Positions 17,438 through 33,036 of a DNA stretch of 64,000 nt are shown piece after piece. This stretch comes from RHKX01 sp963745755 (lineage in GTDB: Bacteria; Actinomycetota; Thermoleophilia; Solirubrobacterales; 70-9). A model generated the notes under the pieces. That model made no database searches. It had not been told where the DNA came from and worked only from the letters and a program-made list of their open reading frames with translations. The stretch lies in the NCBI GenBank assembly GCA_963745755.1, contig CAVUYP010000001.1:2418001-2482000 (forward strand). Reading direction: 5' to 3'. Each line of letters begins with the position of its first letter. Positions within the stretch are counted from its first letter, which is position 1. Both the position numbers and the translations under genes were made by a program.

Positions 17438-17932
17438 ATGGCGAAGAGCCGGGCACAGCGGAAGGCGGAGGCGGCGCGGAGGCGCAAGCTCGCCGAGCAG
17501 GGCGTCACCGAGGAGCGCGACTCCGAGTCGCACGCCCAGCACGACACGCAGGTGCCGGAGTCCGCCGACGTGCTCGAGGCCGAGCTGGCGATCGAGCACG
17601 GCGGCGAGGAGACGCCCGAGGAGGCGCTCGAGTCTCCCGCCCCCGCGAAGACCGATCGCCGCGAGCAGCGCCGCCAGCAGAAGGAGGCCGCCCGCCGCGC
17701 CAAGGAGCAGGCCGCCCGCCGCGCCGCCAAGGAGCCGGTCGTCGAGCGCGAGCACGGCGCGATCCGCAGCTTCTTCTCGTCCGTCATCAAGGAGCTCCGC
17801 AAGGTGCAGTGGCCGGACCGCGATACGCTGGTCCAGGCCTCGGCCGTGACGCTGCTCTTCGTCGCCGTCGCCGCCGCCTACCTCGGGGTCCTGGACGCGA
17901 TCTTCAGCCGCCTCATCGACCTGCTGATCTGA
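17438..17932 (+). CDS. secE: preprotein translocase subunit SecE with long charged N-terminal extension
   Basis: A 164-residue SecE, against about 60-75 for typical single-helix forms. The conserved core is at the end: FFSSVIKELRKVQWPDRDTL, the amphipathic SecE helix, then one membrane segment (about 133-160). The first 105 residues are hydrophilic and highly charged: a basic start (RAQRKAEAARRRK), an acidic middle and a long Arg/Lys/Gln helix ending REQRRQQKEAARRAKE. It forms the SecYEG channel with the secY product encoded at 46810. The extension would lie in the cytoplasm; its function is unknown. Confidence 0.93.
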   Translation: MAKSRAQRKAEAARRRKLAEQGVTEERDSESHAQHDTQVPESADVLEAELAIEHGGEETPEEALESPAPAKTDRREQRRQQKEAARRAKEQAARRAAKEPVVEREHGAIRSFFSSVIKELRKVQWPDRDTLVQASAVTLLFVAVAAAYLGVLDAIFSRLIDLLI

Positions 17933-17975
17933 CGATCGGCAGCGAGCCCACCCAACAAGGAAGAACTTTCAACGC

Positions 17976-18542
17976 ATGTTTCGCTGGTACGTGATCAACA
18001 CATATTCGGGCCACGAGAACAAGGTCAAGCACAACCTCGAGCACCGGGTCCAGACGATGGGCCAGGCGCGCAAGGTCCGCCAGGTCGTCGTCCCCACCGA
18101 GCAGGTCCAGGAGATCAAGGACGGCCGCAAGGTCAACGTCGAGAAGCGGACGATGCCGGGCTACGTCCTCGTCCAGATGGAGATGACCGACGAGGCCTGG
18201 GGGCTGGTCAAGAACACCCCCGGCGTCACCGGCTTCGTCGGCTCGCGCAACAAGCCGCTGCCGCTCTCGCAAACCGAGGTCGACAACCTGCTCCACACCG
18301 AGACGCCCGGCGCCGCGCCGGCCGCGGCCGGTCAGGCGGGCGGCGGTGGCGGCGAACGCGCCAAGCCCCGTGCCCAGTACGAGATCGGCGAGACCGTCAA
18401 GGTCATCTCCGGCCCGCTGTCCGACTTCTCCGGCGAGATCGCCGAGATCAACGACGACGCGGCAAAGCTCAAGGTCCTGGTCTCGATCTTCGGTCGCGAG
18501 ACCCCCGTCGAGGTCGGCTACGACCAGGTCAAGAAGGTCTGA
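17976..18542 (+). CDS. nusG: transcription termination/antitermination protein NusG
   Basis: A 188-residue protein. The NGN domain (about 1-110) starts with WYVINTYSGHENKVK and includes PGYVLVQM; the KOW domain (about 133-188) has IGETVKVISGPLSDFSGEI. Between them lies an Ala/Gly-rich linker (about 112-131) longer than in E. coli. It binds RNA polymerase clamp helices and links transcription to Rho or ribosomes. It is 43 bases after secE and 11 before rplK, in the usual secE-nusG-rplK-rplA order. Confidence 0.96.
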   Translation: MFRWYVINTYSGHENKVKHNLEHRVQTMGQARKVRQVVVPTEQVQEIKDGRKVNVEKRTMPGYVLVQMEMTDEAWGLVKNTPGVTGFVGSRNKPLPLSQTEVDNLLHTETPGAAPAAAGQAGGGGGERAKPRAQYEIGETVKVISGPLSDFSGEIAEINDDAAKLKVLVSIFGRETPVEVGYDQVKKV

Positions 18543-18553
18543 GGAGGCTGAAG

Positions 18554-18982
18554 ATGGCCAAGAAGGTCCTAACACTGATCAAACTGCAGATCCCCGCCGG
18601 CGCCGCCAACCCGGCACCGCCGGTCGGCCCGGCGCTCGGTCAGCACGGCGTCAACATCATGGACTTCTGCAAGGCGTTCAACGCGCAGACGCAGCAGGAC
18701 TCCGGCACGATCATCCCGGTCGAGATCACGGTCTTCGAGGACCGCAGCTTCACGTTCATCACGAAGACGCCGCCCGCGGCCGTGCTGATCAAGGAAGCGA
18801 TCGGCATCCAGAAGGGCTCCGGCGAGCCGCACGTCAACAAGGTGGGGAAGATCAGCGCCGCCCAGATCCGCGCGATCGCCGAGAAGAAGATGCCCGACCT
18901 GAACGCAAACGACCTCGACGCCGCCGCGAAGATCATCGCCGGCACCGCCCGGTCGATGGGCGTCGACGTGGAGGGAAGCTGA
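18554..18982 (+). CDS. rplK: 50S ribosomal protein L11
   Basis: A 142-residue protein of normal length. LIKLQIPAGAANPAPPVGPA opens the N-terminal domain, with the thiostrepton-region prolines, and the C-terminal 23S-binding domain ends IIAGTARSMGVDVEGS. Part of the GTPase-associated centre. It is followed 2 bases later by rplA, as in nearly all bacteria. Confidence 0.97.
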   Translation: MAKKVLTLIKLQIPAGAANPAPPVGPALGQHGVNIMDFCKAFNAQTQQDSGTIIPVEITVFEDRSFTFITKTPPAAVLIKEAIGIQKGSGEPHVNKVGKISAAQIRAIAEKKMPDLNANDLDAAAKIIAGTARSMGVDVEGS

Positions 18983-18984
18983 CC

Positions 18985-19752
18985 ATGGCTGAGAAGCGAG
19001 GCAAGCGGTTCCGCGCCGCCTACGAGAAGATCGACCGCACCCACCACTACGAGCCGGCTGAGGCCGTCGCCCTGCTCAAGCAGACTGCGACCGCCAACTT
19101 CGACGAGACCGTCGAGGTTCACATCCGGCTCGGGGTCAACGTCCGTCATGCCGACGAGCAGCTCCGCGGCACGCTGGCGCTCCCCAACGGCGCCGGTCGC
19201 GACGTCACCGTCGCCGTCTTCGCCGAGGGCGACAAGGCCCGCGAGGCGACCGAGGCCGGAGCCGAGTTCGTCGGCTCCGACGACCTCGCCGAGCGCGTCG
19301 AGGCCGGCTGGACCGACTTCGACATCGTCATCGCGACGCCCGACCAGATGCCGAAGGTCGGCCGCCTCGGCCGGATCCTCGGCCCGCAGGGCAAGATGCC
19401 GAACCCGAAGGTCGGCACCGTCACCGACGACGTCACCAAGGCCGTCACCGAGACGAAGTCGGGCAAGATCGAGTACCGGACCGATCGCCAGGCGATCGTC
19501 CACCTCTCGATCGGCAAGATCAGCTTCTCCGAGCAGGCGCTGCTCGAGAACTACGCCGCCGTTATCGACGAGATCGTCCGCGCCAAGCCCGCCGGTGCCA
19601 AGGGCCGCTACATCCTCAGCGTCACGCTGACGAGCACGATGGGCCCGGGCATCCGAATCGACTCCTCGCGCACCCGCGAGTCGGAGATCCTCGGCGCCGA
19701 CGCGGGATCGACGTCGACCGAGCCGGCCGGGGCCGAAGCAGCCGTCGCCTGA
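18985..19752 (+). CDS. rplA: 50S ribosomal protein L1
   Basis: A 255-residue L1-stalk protein. Typical motifs are GRLGRILGPQGKMPNPK and TETKSGKIEYRTDR. Start ATG 18985 follows the rplK stop by two bases. The C-terminus continues about 20 residues past the usual end with an Ala/Glu/Thr-rich tail (STSTEPAGAEAAVA). L1 commonly represses its own operon by binding its mRNA; I did not find a clear L1 site. Confidence 0.96.
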   Translation: MAEKRGKRFRAAYEKIDRTHHYEPAEAVALLKQTATANFDETVEVHIRLGVNVRHADEQLRGTLALPNGAGRDVTVAVFAEGDKAREATEAGAEFVGSDDLAERVEAGWTDFDIVIATPDQMPKVGRLGRILGPQGKMPNPKVGTVTDDVTKAVTETKSGKIEYRTDRQAIVHLSIGKISFSEQALLENYAAVIDEIVRAKPAGAKGRYILSVTLTSTMGPGIRIDSSRTRESEILGADAGSTSTEPAGAEAAVA

Positions 19753-19821
19753 TCCCGTCCCTCCTCGGTACCCGATCACGGCTTCGCTCGGCCCGAGTCG
19801 TCCGGGACCCGCCGATTCCCC

Positions 19822-19827
19822 TACACT
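19822..19827 (+). promoter_or_regulatory. possible -10 element for rplJL
   Basis: TACACT in the 245-base rplA-rplJ gap, in GC-rich context. The -35 region is weak. It would place transcription start near 19834, giving a leader of about 160 bases that contains the hairpin at 19930. Confidence 0.35.
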
Positions 19828-19889
19828 GCCGCCTCCCTGAACCGAAGACCGCCGGCGGAGCGATAGCTCCATAACCGTTCCAGATGATC

Positions 19890-19956
19890 GAGGGGCGAGG
19901 CCGGCCTAGGTGGGGCCAAGCATTTTGCCGAGCCCGCCTGCATGCGGGCTCTTTGC
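19890..19956 (+). promoter_or_regulatory. rplJ (L10) leader with attenuator-like hairpin
   Basis: The rplJ leader holds GAGGCCGGCCTAGGTGGGGCC followed by a strong stem, GAGCCCGC-CTGCAT-GCGGGCTC (19930-19951), and then TTTGCG. The position matches the L10/L12 autoregulatory leader of other bacteria, where L10-(L12)4 binds and lets a terminator form. Assigning the exact L10 kink-turn needs a covariance model. A near-copy of the stem lies before rpoB. Confidence 0.6.
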
Positions 19957-19997
19957 GTTCCAGGGCGACAAGCTTCAGAAACAAGGAAAAGACTGAG

Positions 19998-20702
19998 ATG
20001 AACAGAGACCAAAAGGAAGTAGCGGTGAAGGGGATCTCCTCCGAGCTCGATGCCGCCTCCGCCGTGTTCGCCGTCGACTACCGCGGTATCTCGGTGCCGC
20101 AGGCGGCCGAGTTGCGCAACAAGCTGCGCGAGAACGACGCGTCCTTCAACGTCGTCAAGAATCGCCTCGCCAAGCTGGCGACGAACGGGACCGATGCCGC
20201 CGAGGCCCTCGACGAGCACCTCGTCGGGCCGACCGCGCTGACCTTCGTCCAGGGCGACGCCGTCGTCGCCGCCAAGACGATCGCCGACTTCATCAAGGAG
20301 AACAAGGTCCTCGAGTACAAGGGCGGCCTGATGGACGGCATGGCCCTCGGGCCGGATCAGTTCAACGCGATTGCCCGCCTGCCCGGCGTCGACGTGCTGC
20401 GCGGCCAGCTCGTCGGCCTTGCGGCCAGCCCGCTGACCGGAATCGTCCGCACCCTGAACCAGCTGATCGCGGGGCTCGCCTCGCAGCTCGGCCAGGTCGC
20501 CGAGCAGGGGCTGGTCGGCGGCGACGCCCCGGCCGAGGAGCCCGAGCCCGCTGCCGAGCAGGAGGCTGCCGCCGAGGAGCCCGCGGCGGCGACCGCCGAC
20601 GACACGACTTCCGAAACCGAAACCGAAACAACTGATGAGAGCCCGGAGGAGGCAGGCGACGACGCCGAAGCCGATGCCGGGGATGAGAAGGAGAACGACT
20701 AG
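19998..20702 (+). CDS. rplJ: 50S ribosomal protein L10 with acidic C-terminal tail
   Basis: A 234-residue L10. The conserved part (about 1-172) includes FAVDYRGISVPQAAELRNK and VVKNRLAK plus the L12-binding helix (VRTLNQLIAGLASQL). The last 60 residues are an Ala/Glu/Asp/Thr-rich tail (AEEPEPAAEQEAAAEEPAA and onward) not present in E. coli L10. It anchors L7/L12 dimers to the ribosome and normally autoregulates rplJL. rplL starts 4 bases after its stop. Confidence 0.96.
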   Translation: MNRDQKEVAVKGISSELDAASAVFAVDYRGISVPQAAELRNKLRENDASFNVVKNRLAKLATNGTDAAEALDEHLVGPTALTFVQGDAVVAAKTIADFIKENKVLEYKGGLMDGMALGPDQFNAIARLPGVDVLRGQLVGLAASPLTGIVRTLNQLIAGLASQLGQVAEQGLVGGDAPAEEPEPAAEQEAAAEEPAAATADDTTSETETETTDESPEEAGDDAEADAGDEKEND

Positions 20703-20706
20703 ACAA

Positions 20707-21093
20707 ATGGCAGACACCCTTACCACCGAGAAGTGGATCGACGAGCTGAAGAGCATCTCGGTCCTCGAGCTCTCCGAGCGCATCAAGGCGCTCGAGGAGG
20801 AGTTCGGCGTTTCCGCGACCGCAGTCGCCGCGGCGGCCCCCGCCGCCGGCGGCGGTGACGCCGGCGCAGCCGAGGAGGAGTCGAGCACCGTCGACGTCAT
20901 CCTGACGGCGGCCGGCGAGAAGAAGATCCAGGTCATCAAGGCCGTTCGCGCCGCAACCGGCCTCGGCCTCAAGGAGGCCAAGGCGGTCGTCGACGGCGCC
21001 CCCGGCCCGGTCAAGGAGGGCATCGAGCGCGAGGAGGCCGAGAAGCTCAAGGCCGACCTCGAGGAGGCCGGCGGCGAGGTCGAACTCAAGTAA
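20707..21093 (+). CDS. rplL: 50S ribosomal protein L7/L12
   Basis: A 128-residue stalk protein. The N-terminal dimerisation domain (WIDELKSISVLELSERIKAL), an Ala/Gly-rich hinge (AAAAPAAGGGDAGAAEE) and the C-terminal domain with IQVIKAVRAATGLGLKEAK and AKAVVDGAP are all present. It recruits translation factors. ATG 20707 is chosen rather than an in-frame upstream codon inside rplJ. It follows rplJ by 4 bases. Confidence 0.97.
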   Translation: MADTLTTEKWIDELKSISVLELSERIKALEEEFGVSATAVAAAAPAAGGGDAGAAEEESSTVDVILTAAGEKKIQVIKAVRAATGLGLKEAKAVVDGAPGPVKEGIEREEAEKLKADLEEAGGEVELK

Positions 21094-21138
21094 TCGCCGA
21101 TCCGGCGCGCCGGCGTTCGGCACGGCGCGCCGGGAAAA

Positions 21139-21160
21139 GCCTGCATTTGCGGGCTATTTG
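21139..21160 (+). terminator. hairpin after rplL, terminator- or attenuator-like
   Basis: GCCTGC-ATTT-GCGGGC (21139-21154) followed by TATTTG. It ends 45 bases after the rplL stop and abuts the rpoB promoter -35. The stem and 3' flank nearly repeat those of the rplJ leader. Confidence 0.5.
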
Positions 21161-21187
21161 CACCCGCGCGCGACCGTGCGTTATATT
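21158..21187 (+). promoter_or_regulatory. sigma-70 type promoter for rpoBC
   Basis: TTGCAC (21158-21163), an 18-base spacer, and TATATT (21182-21187): the closest match to consensus in the window, in otherwise GC-rich DNA. Transcription would begin near 21194, about 84 bases before the rpoB start. Confidence 0.7.
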
Positions 21188-21277
21188 TAGCGGTCGCGCG
21201 TCGGCTCGTCTCGCTGCTCGTACGTTGAGTCGCGCGCATTCCGACCACCCCCGAGACCTCTTGAGGAGTCGCCCAAG

Positions 21278-24799
<3,522 letters not shown>

Positions 24800-24915
24800 G
24801 GCAGGCAGCGAGCAGCGAGCAGCGGGTAGCGCTCGGCAGGGACAGCTACCCGCCGCCCGCGGCGCGCTGGAGCAACAGCGACGAGACGACTTACGAGTAA
24901 GGCTAGGAGCCGCAA

Positions 24916-29001
<4,086 letters not shown>

Positions 29002-29053
29002 CCGGCGGCTGCACCCGCGCCGCCCGCCGCCCAACACCGAGCGACGAGTCGGC

Positions 29054-29365
29054 TCAGCGTCGCTCGGTGACCGAGCCCGTGAGGCCGGCATGGACCGGCC
29101 GGCGCATGACTCGGAGCCCGTCGGATTCGGCGGGGCACGGCATCGGCAGTGCGTCGGGAGCGTGAGGACCGCGGCGCGGACCGCTCGGGCGCTTCGGCTT
29201 CGGCTGGCGGCGGAAGCGTCCGTGGTGGCCGCCGCCGCTCTCCTCGGTGCCCTCGACGGGATCGGGCTCGGAGCGGACCGCGTGCCAGATCAGCCAGCAG
29301 GCCGCGGCCACGGGGATCTTCAGGATCAGCCCCATGAAGATGAACATTTCGAGCCCTACGTCCAT
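29054..29365 (-). CDS. small single-pass membrane protein of unknown function
   Basis: A 103-residue protein with one hydrophobic helix (about residues 7-27, MFIFMGLILKIPVAAACWLI) and a hydrophilic, Arg/Pro/Gly/His-rich cytoplasmic-type remainder. No family recognised. It is encoded against rpoC and is convergent with it; a neighbouring HAD gene lies upstream in the same direction, 15 bases away, so the two may be co-transcribed. A shorter start at MFIF is possible. Confidence 0.55.
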   Translation of the reverse strand: MDVGLEMFIFMGLILKIPVAAACWLIWHAVRSEPDPVEGTEESGGGHHGRFRRQPKPKRPSGPRRGPHAPDALPMPCPAESDGLRVMRRPVHAGLTGSVTERR

Positions 29366-29380
29366 GTACCGGTCCGCAGT

Positions 29381-29891
29381 CTACCCGGGTCGCTCAGCGG
29401 CTCCGGCGGCCCAGCGGATGAGGACGTCCACCTGGGCGTCCTCGAGCCCGCGGGTTGGATCGGTGGGGACGAGCAGCGTCGGCTCGGGCCGGCTCCGGGC
29501 CCAGGCGTGACACTCGTCGTCGAGCGAATCGTCGATCCAGGCGAGCCTGCGGCCGGCGGCGTAGGAGGCGATCGGGTCGAGCTTCCAGTGGGCGCTGCCG
29601 AACCGCGCCTCCGCCGCCGAATCGGATCACCGGCAGGCGGTCGAGGCCGAGCAGGTGCAGCAGGTACTCGTTGGCCCGGTCCTCCCAGCCGGTCGCCCAG
29701 ACCATCTCGTAGTGGGAGGCGAGGCGGCGCAGCCGTTCGCCGACCTCGAAGGAGATGCAGTGCGCCATCCCGTCGATCAGCTGAAACCGGCAGGGCGCCC
29801 GCTCGGGCGGCTCCTCGAAGCCGAACAGGCTGATCACGCCGTCGACGTCGACGGCGAGGATCGGGCGGGCGGCGTGGTCTGCGAGGCTCAT
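29381..29891 (-). CDS. HAD-like hydrolase, frameshifted as read
   Basis: A haloacid-dehalogenase-type protein of about 169 residues once a one-base shift near 29600 is joined. Motif I is ILAVDVDGVISLFG (D15 and D17). Then WATGWEDRANEYLL follows, and after the shift the frame continues with FGSAHWKLDPIASYA, LAWIDDSLDDECHAW and PTDPTRGLEDAQVDVL to the stop at 29381-29383. The late WIDDSLDDE acidic pair fits HAD motif IV. Without the join the frame continues into Arg/Pro-rich nonsense, so an extra G in the GGCGGCGG run is likely. Substrate unknown; a phosphatase role is inference. Divergent from rpsL. Confidence 0.7.
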
Positions 29892-29952
29892 CGGGGCCGG
29901 GGATTATCGCCCGCTTGCCACGGCTCGCGTCGTACCGCTACCATTCCGCGCC

Positions 29953-30348
29953 GTGCCGACGACCAACCAGCTCATCCGCAAGGGCCGCAAGGCCCCTCGT
30001 AAGAAGGTCTCGACCCCCGGACTCAAGTCCGGCCAGGGTCGCAAGGCCCGGACCGCCGCTCCGCAGCGGCGCGGCGTCTGCACCCGCGTCTACACGGCGA
30101 CGCCGAAGAAGCCGAACTCGGCGCTGCGCAAGGTCGCCCGCGTCCGGCTGACGAACGGGATGGAGGTCACCACCTACATCCCCGGTGAGGGCCACAACCT
30201 CCAGGAGCACTCGGTCGTGCTCGTCCGCGGTGGCCGCGTCAAGGATCTTCCCGGTGTCCGCTACAAGGTCGTTCGCGGCACCCTCGATGCCTCCGGCGTC
30301 TCCGAGCGCAAGCAGTCGCGCTCGCAGTACGGCGTGAAGGCTTCCTGA
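29953..30348 (+). CDS. rpsL: 30S ribosomal protein S12
   Basis: A 131-residue S12 starting at GTG 29953. TATPKKPNSALRKVARVRL and GGRVKDLPGVRYK keep Lys at the positions equivalent to E. coli K43 and K88, so no classic streptomycin-resistance substitution is present. The C-terminus has the short basic GVSERKQSRSQYGVK. Spaced 7 bases from rpsG. It controls decoding accuracy. Confidence 0.97.
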   Translation: MPTTNQLIRKGRKAPRKKVSTPGLKSGQGRKARTAAPQRRGVCTRVYTATPKKPNSALRKVARVRLTNGMEVTTYIPGEGHNLQEHSVVLVRGGRVKDLPGVRYKVVRGTLDASGVSERKQSRSQYGVKAS

Positions 30349-30355
30349 CCGCTTC

Positions 30356-30823
30356 ATGAGACGCAACCGCGCCACCACCCGAGTCGTCGCGCCCGACGCC
30401 AAGTACCGCAGCCGGCTCGTCCAGCAGGTCATCAACAAGGTGATGCTCGACGGCAAGAAGTCGACCGCCGAGCGGATCGTCTACGACGGCCTCGCGATCG
30501 TCGGCGAGCGTTCCGGCCGGACCCCGACCGACGTCCTCGACGAGGCTGTCAGCGAGCTCACCCCGGTCCTCGAGGTCCGCTCCCGCCGCGTCGGCGGGGC
30601 CACCTATCAGGTGCCCGTCGAGGTCCCCCAGCGCCGCTCCCGGACGCTCGCCGTGCGCTGGCTCATCGACTTCGCCCGCAATCGCAACGAGAAGTCGATG
30701 TCGGAGCGTCTCGCCCGCGAGATCATGGACGCCGCCTCCCAGCAGGGCGGCGCCTACAAGCGCAAGGACGACATCTACCGCATGGCCCAGGCCAACAAGG
30801 CCTTCGCCCACTACCGCTGGTAG
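30356..30823 (+). CDS. rpsG: 30S ribosomal protein S7
   Basis: A 155-residue head-assembly protein of normal length, with VINKVMLDGKKSTAERIVYD, VGGATYQVPVEVPQRRS and the C-terminal AQANKAFAHYRW. The usual str order would continue directly with fusA; here 2.4 kb with two opposite-strand genes intervene. The 183 bases after its stop hold the palindromic repeat copy B and no gene. Confidence 0.97.
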   Translation: MRRNRATTRVVAPDAKYRSRLVQQVINKVMLDGKKSTAERIVYDGLAIVGERSGRTPTDVLDEAVSELTPVLEVRSRRVGGATYQVPVEVPQRRSRTLAVRWLIDFARNRNEKSMSERLAREIMDAASQQGGAYKRKDDIYRMAQANKAFAHYRW

Positions 30824-30930
30824 TCCGCGGGCTCCGCGTCCGCTCCCGGTTCGTGTAGCGCCGGCACTCTCGCCAACCCGAGTCCCCGCGCGCCCACCGG
30901 CGTCGCCACCTGCGCCCCCCGCGCGCCAAC

Positions 30931-30983
30931 CCGCCGAGGTCGAGGAAACCGGCAATAGTCACCCCTTTCCTCGACTTCGGCGG
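30931..30983 (-). repeat. dispersed palindromic element, copy B
   Basis: Reverse complement of the family at 6201-6254: arms CCGCCGAAGTCGAGG and CCTCGACCTCGGCGG flank GGGGTGACTATTGCC. Identity to copy A is about 45 of 51 aligned bases and the flanks also resemble each other. It lies between convergent rpsG and the membrane-protein gene ending at 31007. Confidence 0.8.
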
Positions 30984-31006
30984 TGGAACCGCAGCTGGGG
31001 TGGGGG

Positions 31007-31531
31007 CTAGGTCTCGGAGTCGGCCGGACGGCGGGGGCGCTCGCGGCGGCCACGCGAGCGGCGGAACTCGAGCAGGCGCCGCGGTGCCTGGCGCTGCTCG
31101 GCGCCCTGGCCGGCGAAGGCGATCGCCGCCAGGCCGAGGGCGATGCTCGCGCCCGCCTCGAGCCAGAAGCCGGGCTGGGGGACGGCCTCGGCGGTGGTCA
31201 GGCCGAGGTTCGCGACCTCGACGTCGCCGAGCTTGTTGACGTCGGGGAGGTCGACGACCAGAAACAGCGCCAGGGCGGCGACGCCGAAGCCGGCGGTCGC
31301 CCAGGCGGCGGCGCGCTGGCCGCCGGCGACCGCGATGACCAGCGAGGCGACCGCGAAGACGGCGAGCAGCAGCATCGCGTAGCCGTGCCGGTCGCCGGCG
31401 AGCTGGTCGCTGATCGGGTCGCCCCCGGGCGGCGTGAACTCGAACGTCGTCATGAACTCGGAGGCGCCGAGCGCCACCGCGGCGAGGACGATCGTCAGCG
31501 GCAGGATCAGCTCGGCCTTGGCGAGCTTCAC
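31007..31531 (-). CDS. four-helix membrane protein, paralog of its neighbour
   Basis: A 174-residue integral membrane protein. Predicted helices are at about 8-26, 52-70, 74-94 and 121-141, with an external loop between helices 1 and 2 containing GDRHGY (46-51), a VVDLP after helix 3, and GFWLEAGASIAL opening helix 4. A basic Arg-rich tail follows (RRSRGRRERPRRP). The same helix order and GD-x-H-x-Y, VVD-x-P and GF-(Y/W) signposts recur in the C-terminal half of the gene upstream at 31528-32949. The start overlaps that gene by 4 bases (ATGA), so they form an operon. I do not recognise the family. Confidence 0.75.
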   Translation of the reverse strand: MKLAKAELILPLTIVLAAVALGASEFMTTFEFTPPGGDPISDQLAGDRHGYAMLLLAVFAVASLVIAVAGGQRAAAWATAGFGVAALALFLVVDLPDVNKLGDVEVANLGLTTAEAVPQPGFWLEAGASIALGLAAIAFAGQGAEQRQAPRRLLEFRRSRGRRERPRRPADSET

Positions 31532-32949
31532 GCCCGGGCCCCTCCGGTGCCGGCGGCGCGGCCGGGCAGCGCCCGCTTCGTCGCCCGCCGGCGGCCCGGC
31601 GCCGGCACCCGCCGGGTCGATCCGGCGAGGCGGAGCTCGCGGGCGAGCAGCGATGAAGATCCGATCAGCAGCACGCCGGCGGCGATCTGGGCGTAGAAGC
31701 CGCCGATCAGAGTCGCCCGGACACCCTCGAAGGAGACCGCCGCATCACCGGGATCGAGACCGGCCGGCCGGTCGACGACGAGTGCGACGACGATCGCGGC
31801 GGCGCCCGCGAGGGTGATCAGCCGGCAGAGCCGCCAGCGGCGACCGGCGATCGCAACGCCGAGCAGCAGCAGGCAGGCGATCGCGACCGGCACGAAGACG
31901 TAGGAGTGCGCGTCGCCGGTCGGCAGTCGCCCGGTCTCCGGCGCCGGGGCGACGGACTGGACTCCGGAGTAGGCGTCGTTGCCGATCGAGATGCTGCGGT
32001 AGTCGGCGTACTGGGAGAGCGCGAGAAGGATCGCCGCACCGGCGACGACCAGGGCCAGCGCGCGGATGGGGGTGAGCTGCCGCGAGACTGCGCGGGCGAC
32101 TCCGTCGAGCGCCGCGAGGACGGCCCGGACCGGCCTGGCGACGACCCGCCAGGCGGCGATCAGGACGTTGAGCACGAACCCGAGGACCTCGAAGAAGACC
32201 GCGAAGAGCGCCGCGAGCGCGGCGAGCAGGGCACGGGCGGCCCTCGGGGCGTTGGCCGCCGCCCAGCGGCGGGTCTCGGCGGCACCGTGCTTCAGCGCCG
32301 CCGCGAAGCCGCCCGCCGCCGCCCCCGCCCGCCGCCGCGCCGAGCCGGTGCCGCCGCGCCTGCGTCGCCGCCGCTCGGCTTGGTCGCGTCGCCCGCCGCC
32401 GCCGCCGGACTGGCGCCGGGGCCGGTTCAGTCCGCTGCCGGATCGCCGCTTGGCGGTGGCGGAATCGTCCGGCCGCCGCTCCGCCTTCGCCGAGCCGCGC
32501 GGCGGCTTGCCGTCGGGCCCGGGCTCGTCGCCGGGCTCCGGCTTGGCCTGCTCGTCGTCCGGCTGGTCCGGCTCGGTCCGCGTGCCCTCGGCCTCGGTGG
32601 CCTCGTCCGCCTCGCCGCCCGCCTTGCCGACCCGGTCGGCGAGGCGCCGCCGTGCCTGCGAGTAGCCGGGCTGCTGCCGGCGCGCCGCGATGCGCCGCGC
32701 CGAACGGTCGGCGGCGCTCCCGGGCCCGGCGGGTTCGGAGCCCTCGTCGTTGCCGCGCTCGATGTCGCCTTCGTCCTCGAGGTCGCCGTCGTCCTTCGCC
32801 TCGGCCCGTCTGCCGCCGAGCCAGCCCGGCCGCTTCACGAGCCCGCCTCGCGCCGCCGGCCCCGCAACCGCGATTCGCTCTGCCCTGGTTCGCTCACGAT
32901 CTCTCTTCCCAAGAGGTTTGCGGCGTCCCTTGATCGCCGCAGCCGACAC
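31528..32949 (-). CDS. membrane protein with long disordered N-terminus and four-helix C-terminal domain
   Basis: A 473-residue protein in two parts. Residues 1-235 are hydrophilic and low complexity, alternating Arg-rich, Glu/Asp-rich and Gly-rich blocks (for example AERRRRRRGGTGSARRR), probably disordered. Helices follow at about 240-270, 296-312, 351-370, 376-394 and 414-436. The loop before the third has GDAHSY (345-350), then VVDRP (391-395) and GFYAQIAAGVLL (417-428), matching the smaller downstream neighbour. It is encoded against the str operon between rpsG and fusA. Function unknown; a stress or envelope role cannot be shown from sequence. No signal peptide; the ATG at 32949 is the first good start. 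Confidence 0.72.
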   Translation of the reverse strand: MSAAAIKGRRKPLGKRDRERTRAERIAVAGPAARGGLVKRPGWLGGRRAEAKDDGDLEDEGDIERGNDEGSEPAGPGSAADRSARRIAARRQQPGYSQARRRLADRVGKAGGEADEATEAEGTRTEPDQPDDEQAKPEPGDEPGPDGKPPRGSAKAERRPDDSATAKRRSGSGLNRPRRQSGGGGGRRDQAERRRRRRGGTGSARRRAGAAAGGFAAALKHGAAETRRWAAANAPRAARALLAALAALFAVFFEVLGFVLNVLIAAWRVVARPVRAVLAALDGVARAVSRQLTPIRALALVVAGAAILLALSQYADYRSISIGNDAYSGVQSVAPAPETGRLPTGDAHSYVFVPVAIACLLLLGVAIAGRRWRLCRLITLAGAAAIVVALVVDRPAGLDPGDAAVSFEGVRATLIGGFYAQIAAGVLLIGSSSLLARELRLAGSTRRVPAPGRRRATKRALPGRAAGTGGARA

Positions 32950-33008
32950 TCTAGAGGGGCGCTCGCCGCCGCCGTCACGATCATCGCCGCGGGGCGGCTC
33001 CGGCTCGC

Positions 33009-33036
33009 TTGAAAGCCTCTAACCCTCTGCTAACAT
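33009..33036 (+). promoter_or_regulatory. promoter for fusA-tuf
   Basis: TTGAAA (33009-33014), 16-base spacer, TAACAT (33031-33036), divergent from the membrane-protein gene. It gives a leader of about 205 bases before fusA. The separation of fusA from rpsG makes a dedicated promoter necessary. Confidence 0.6.
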
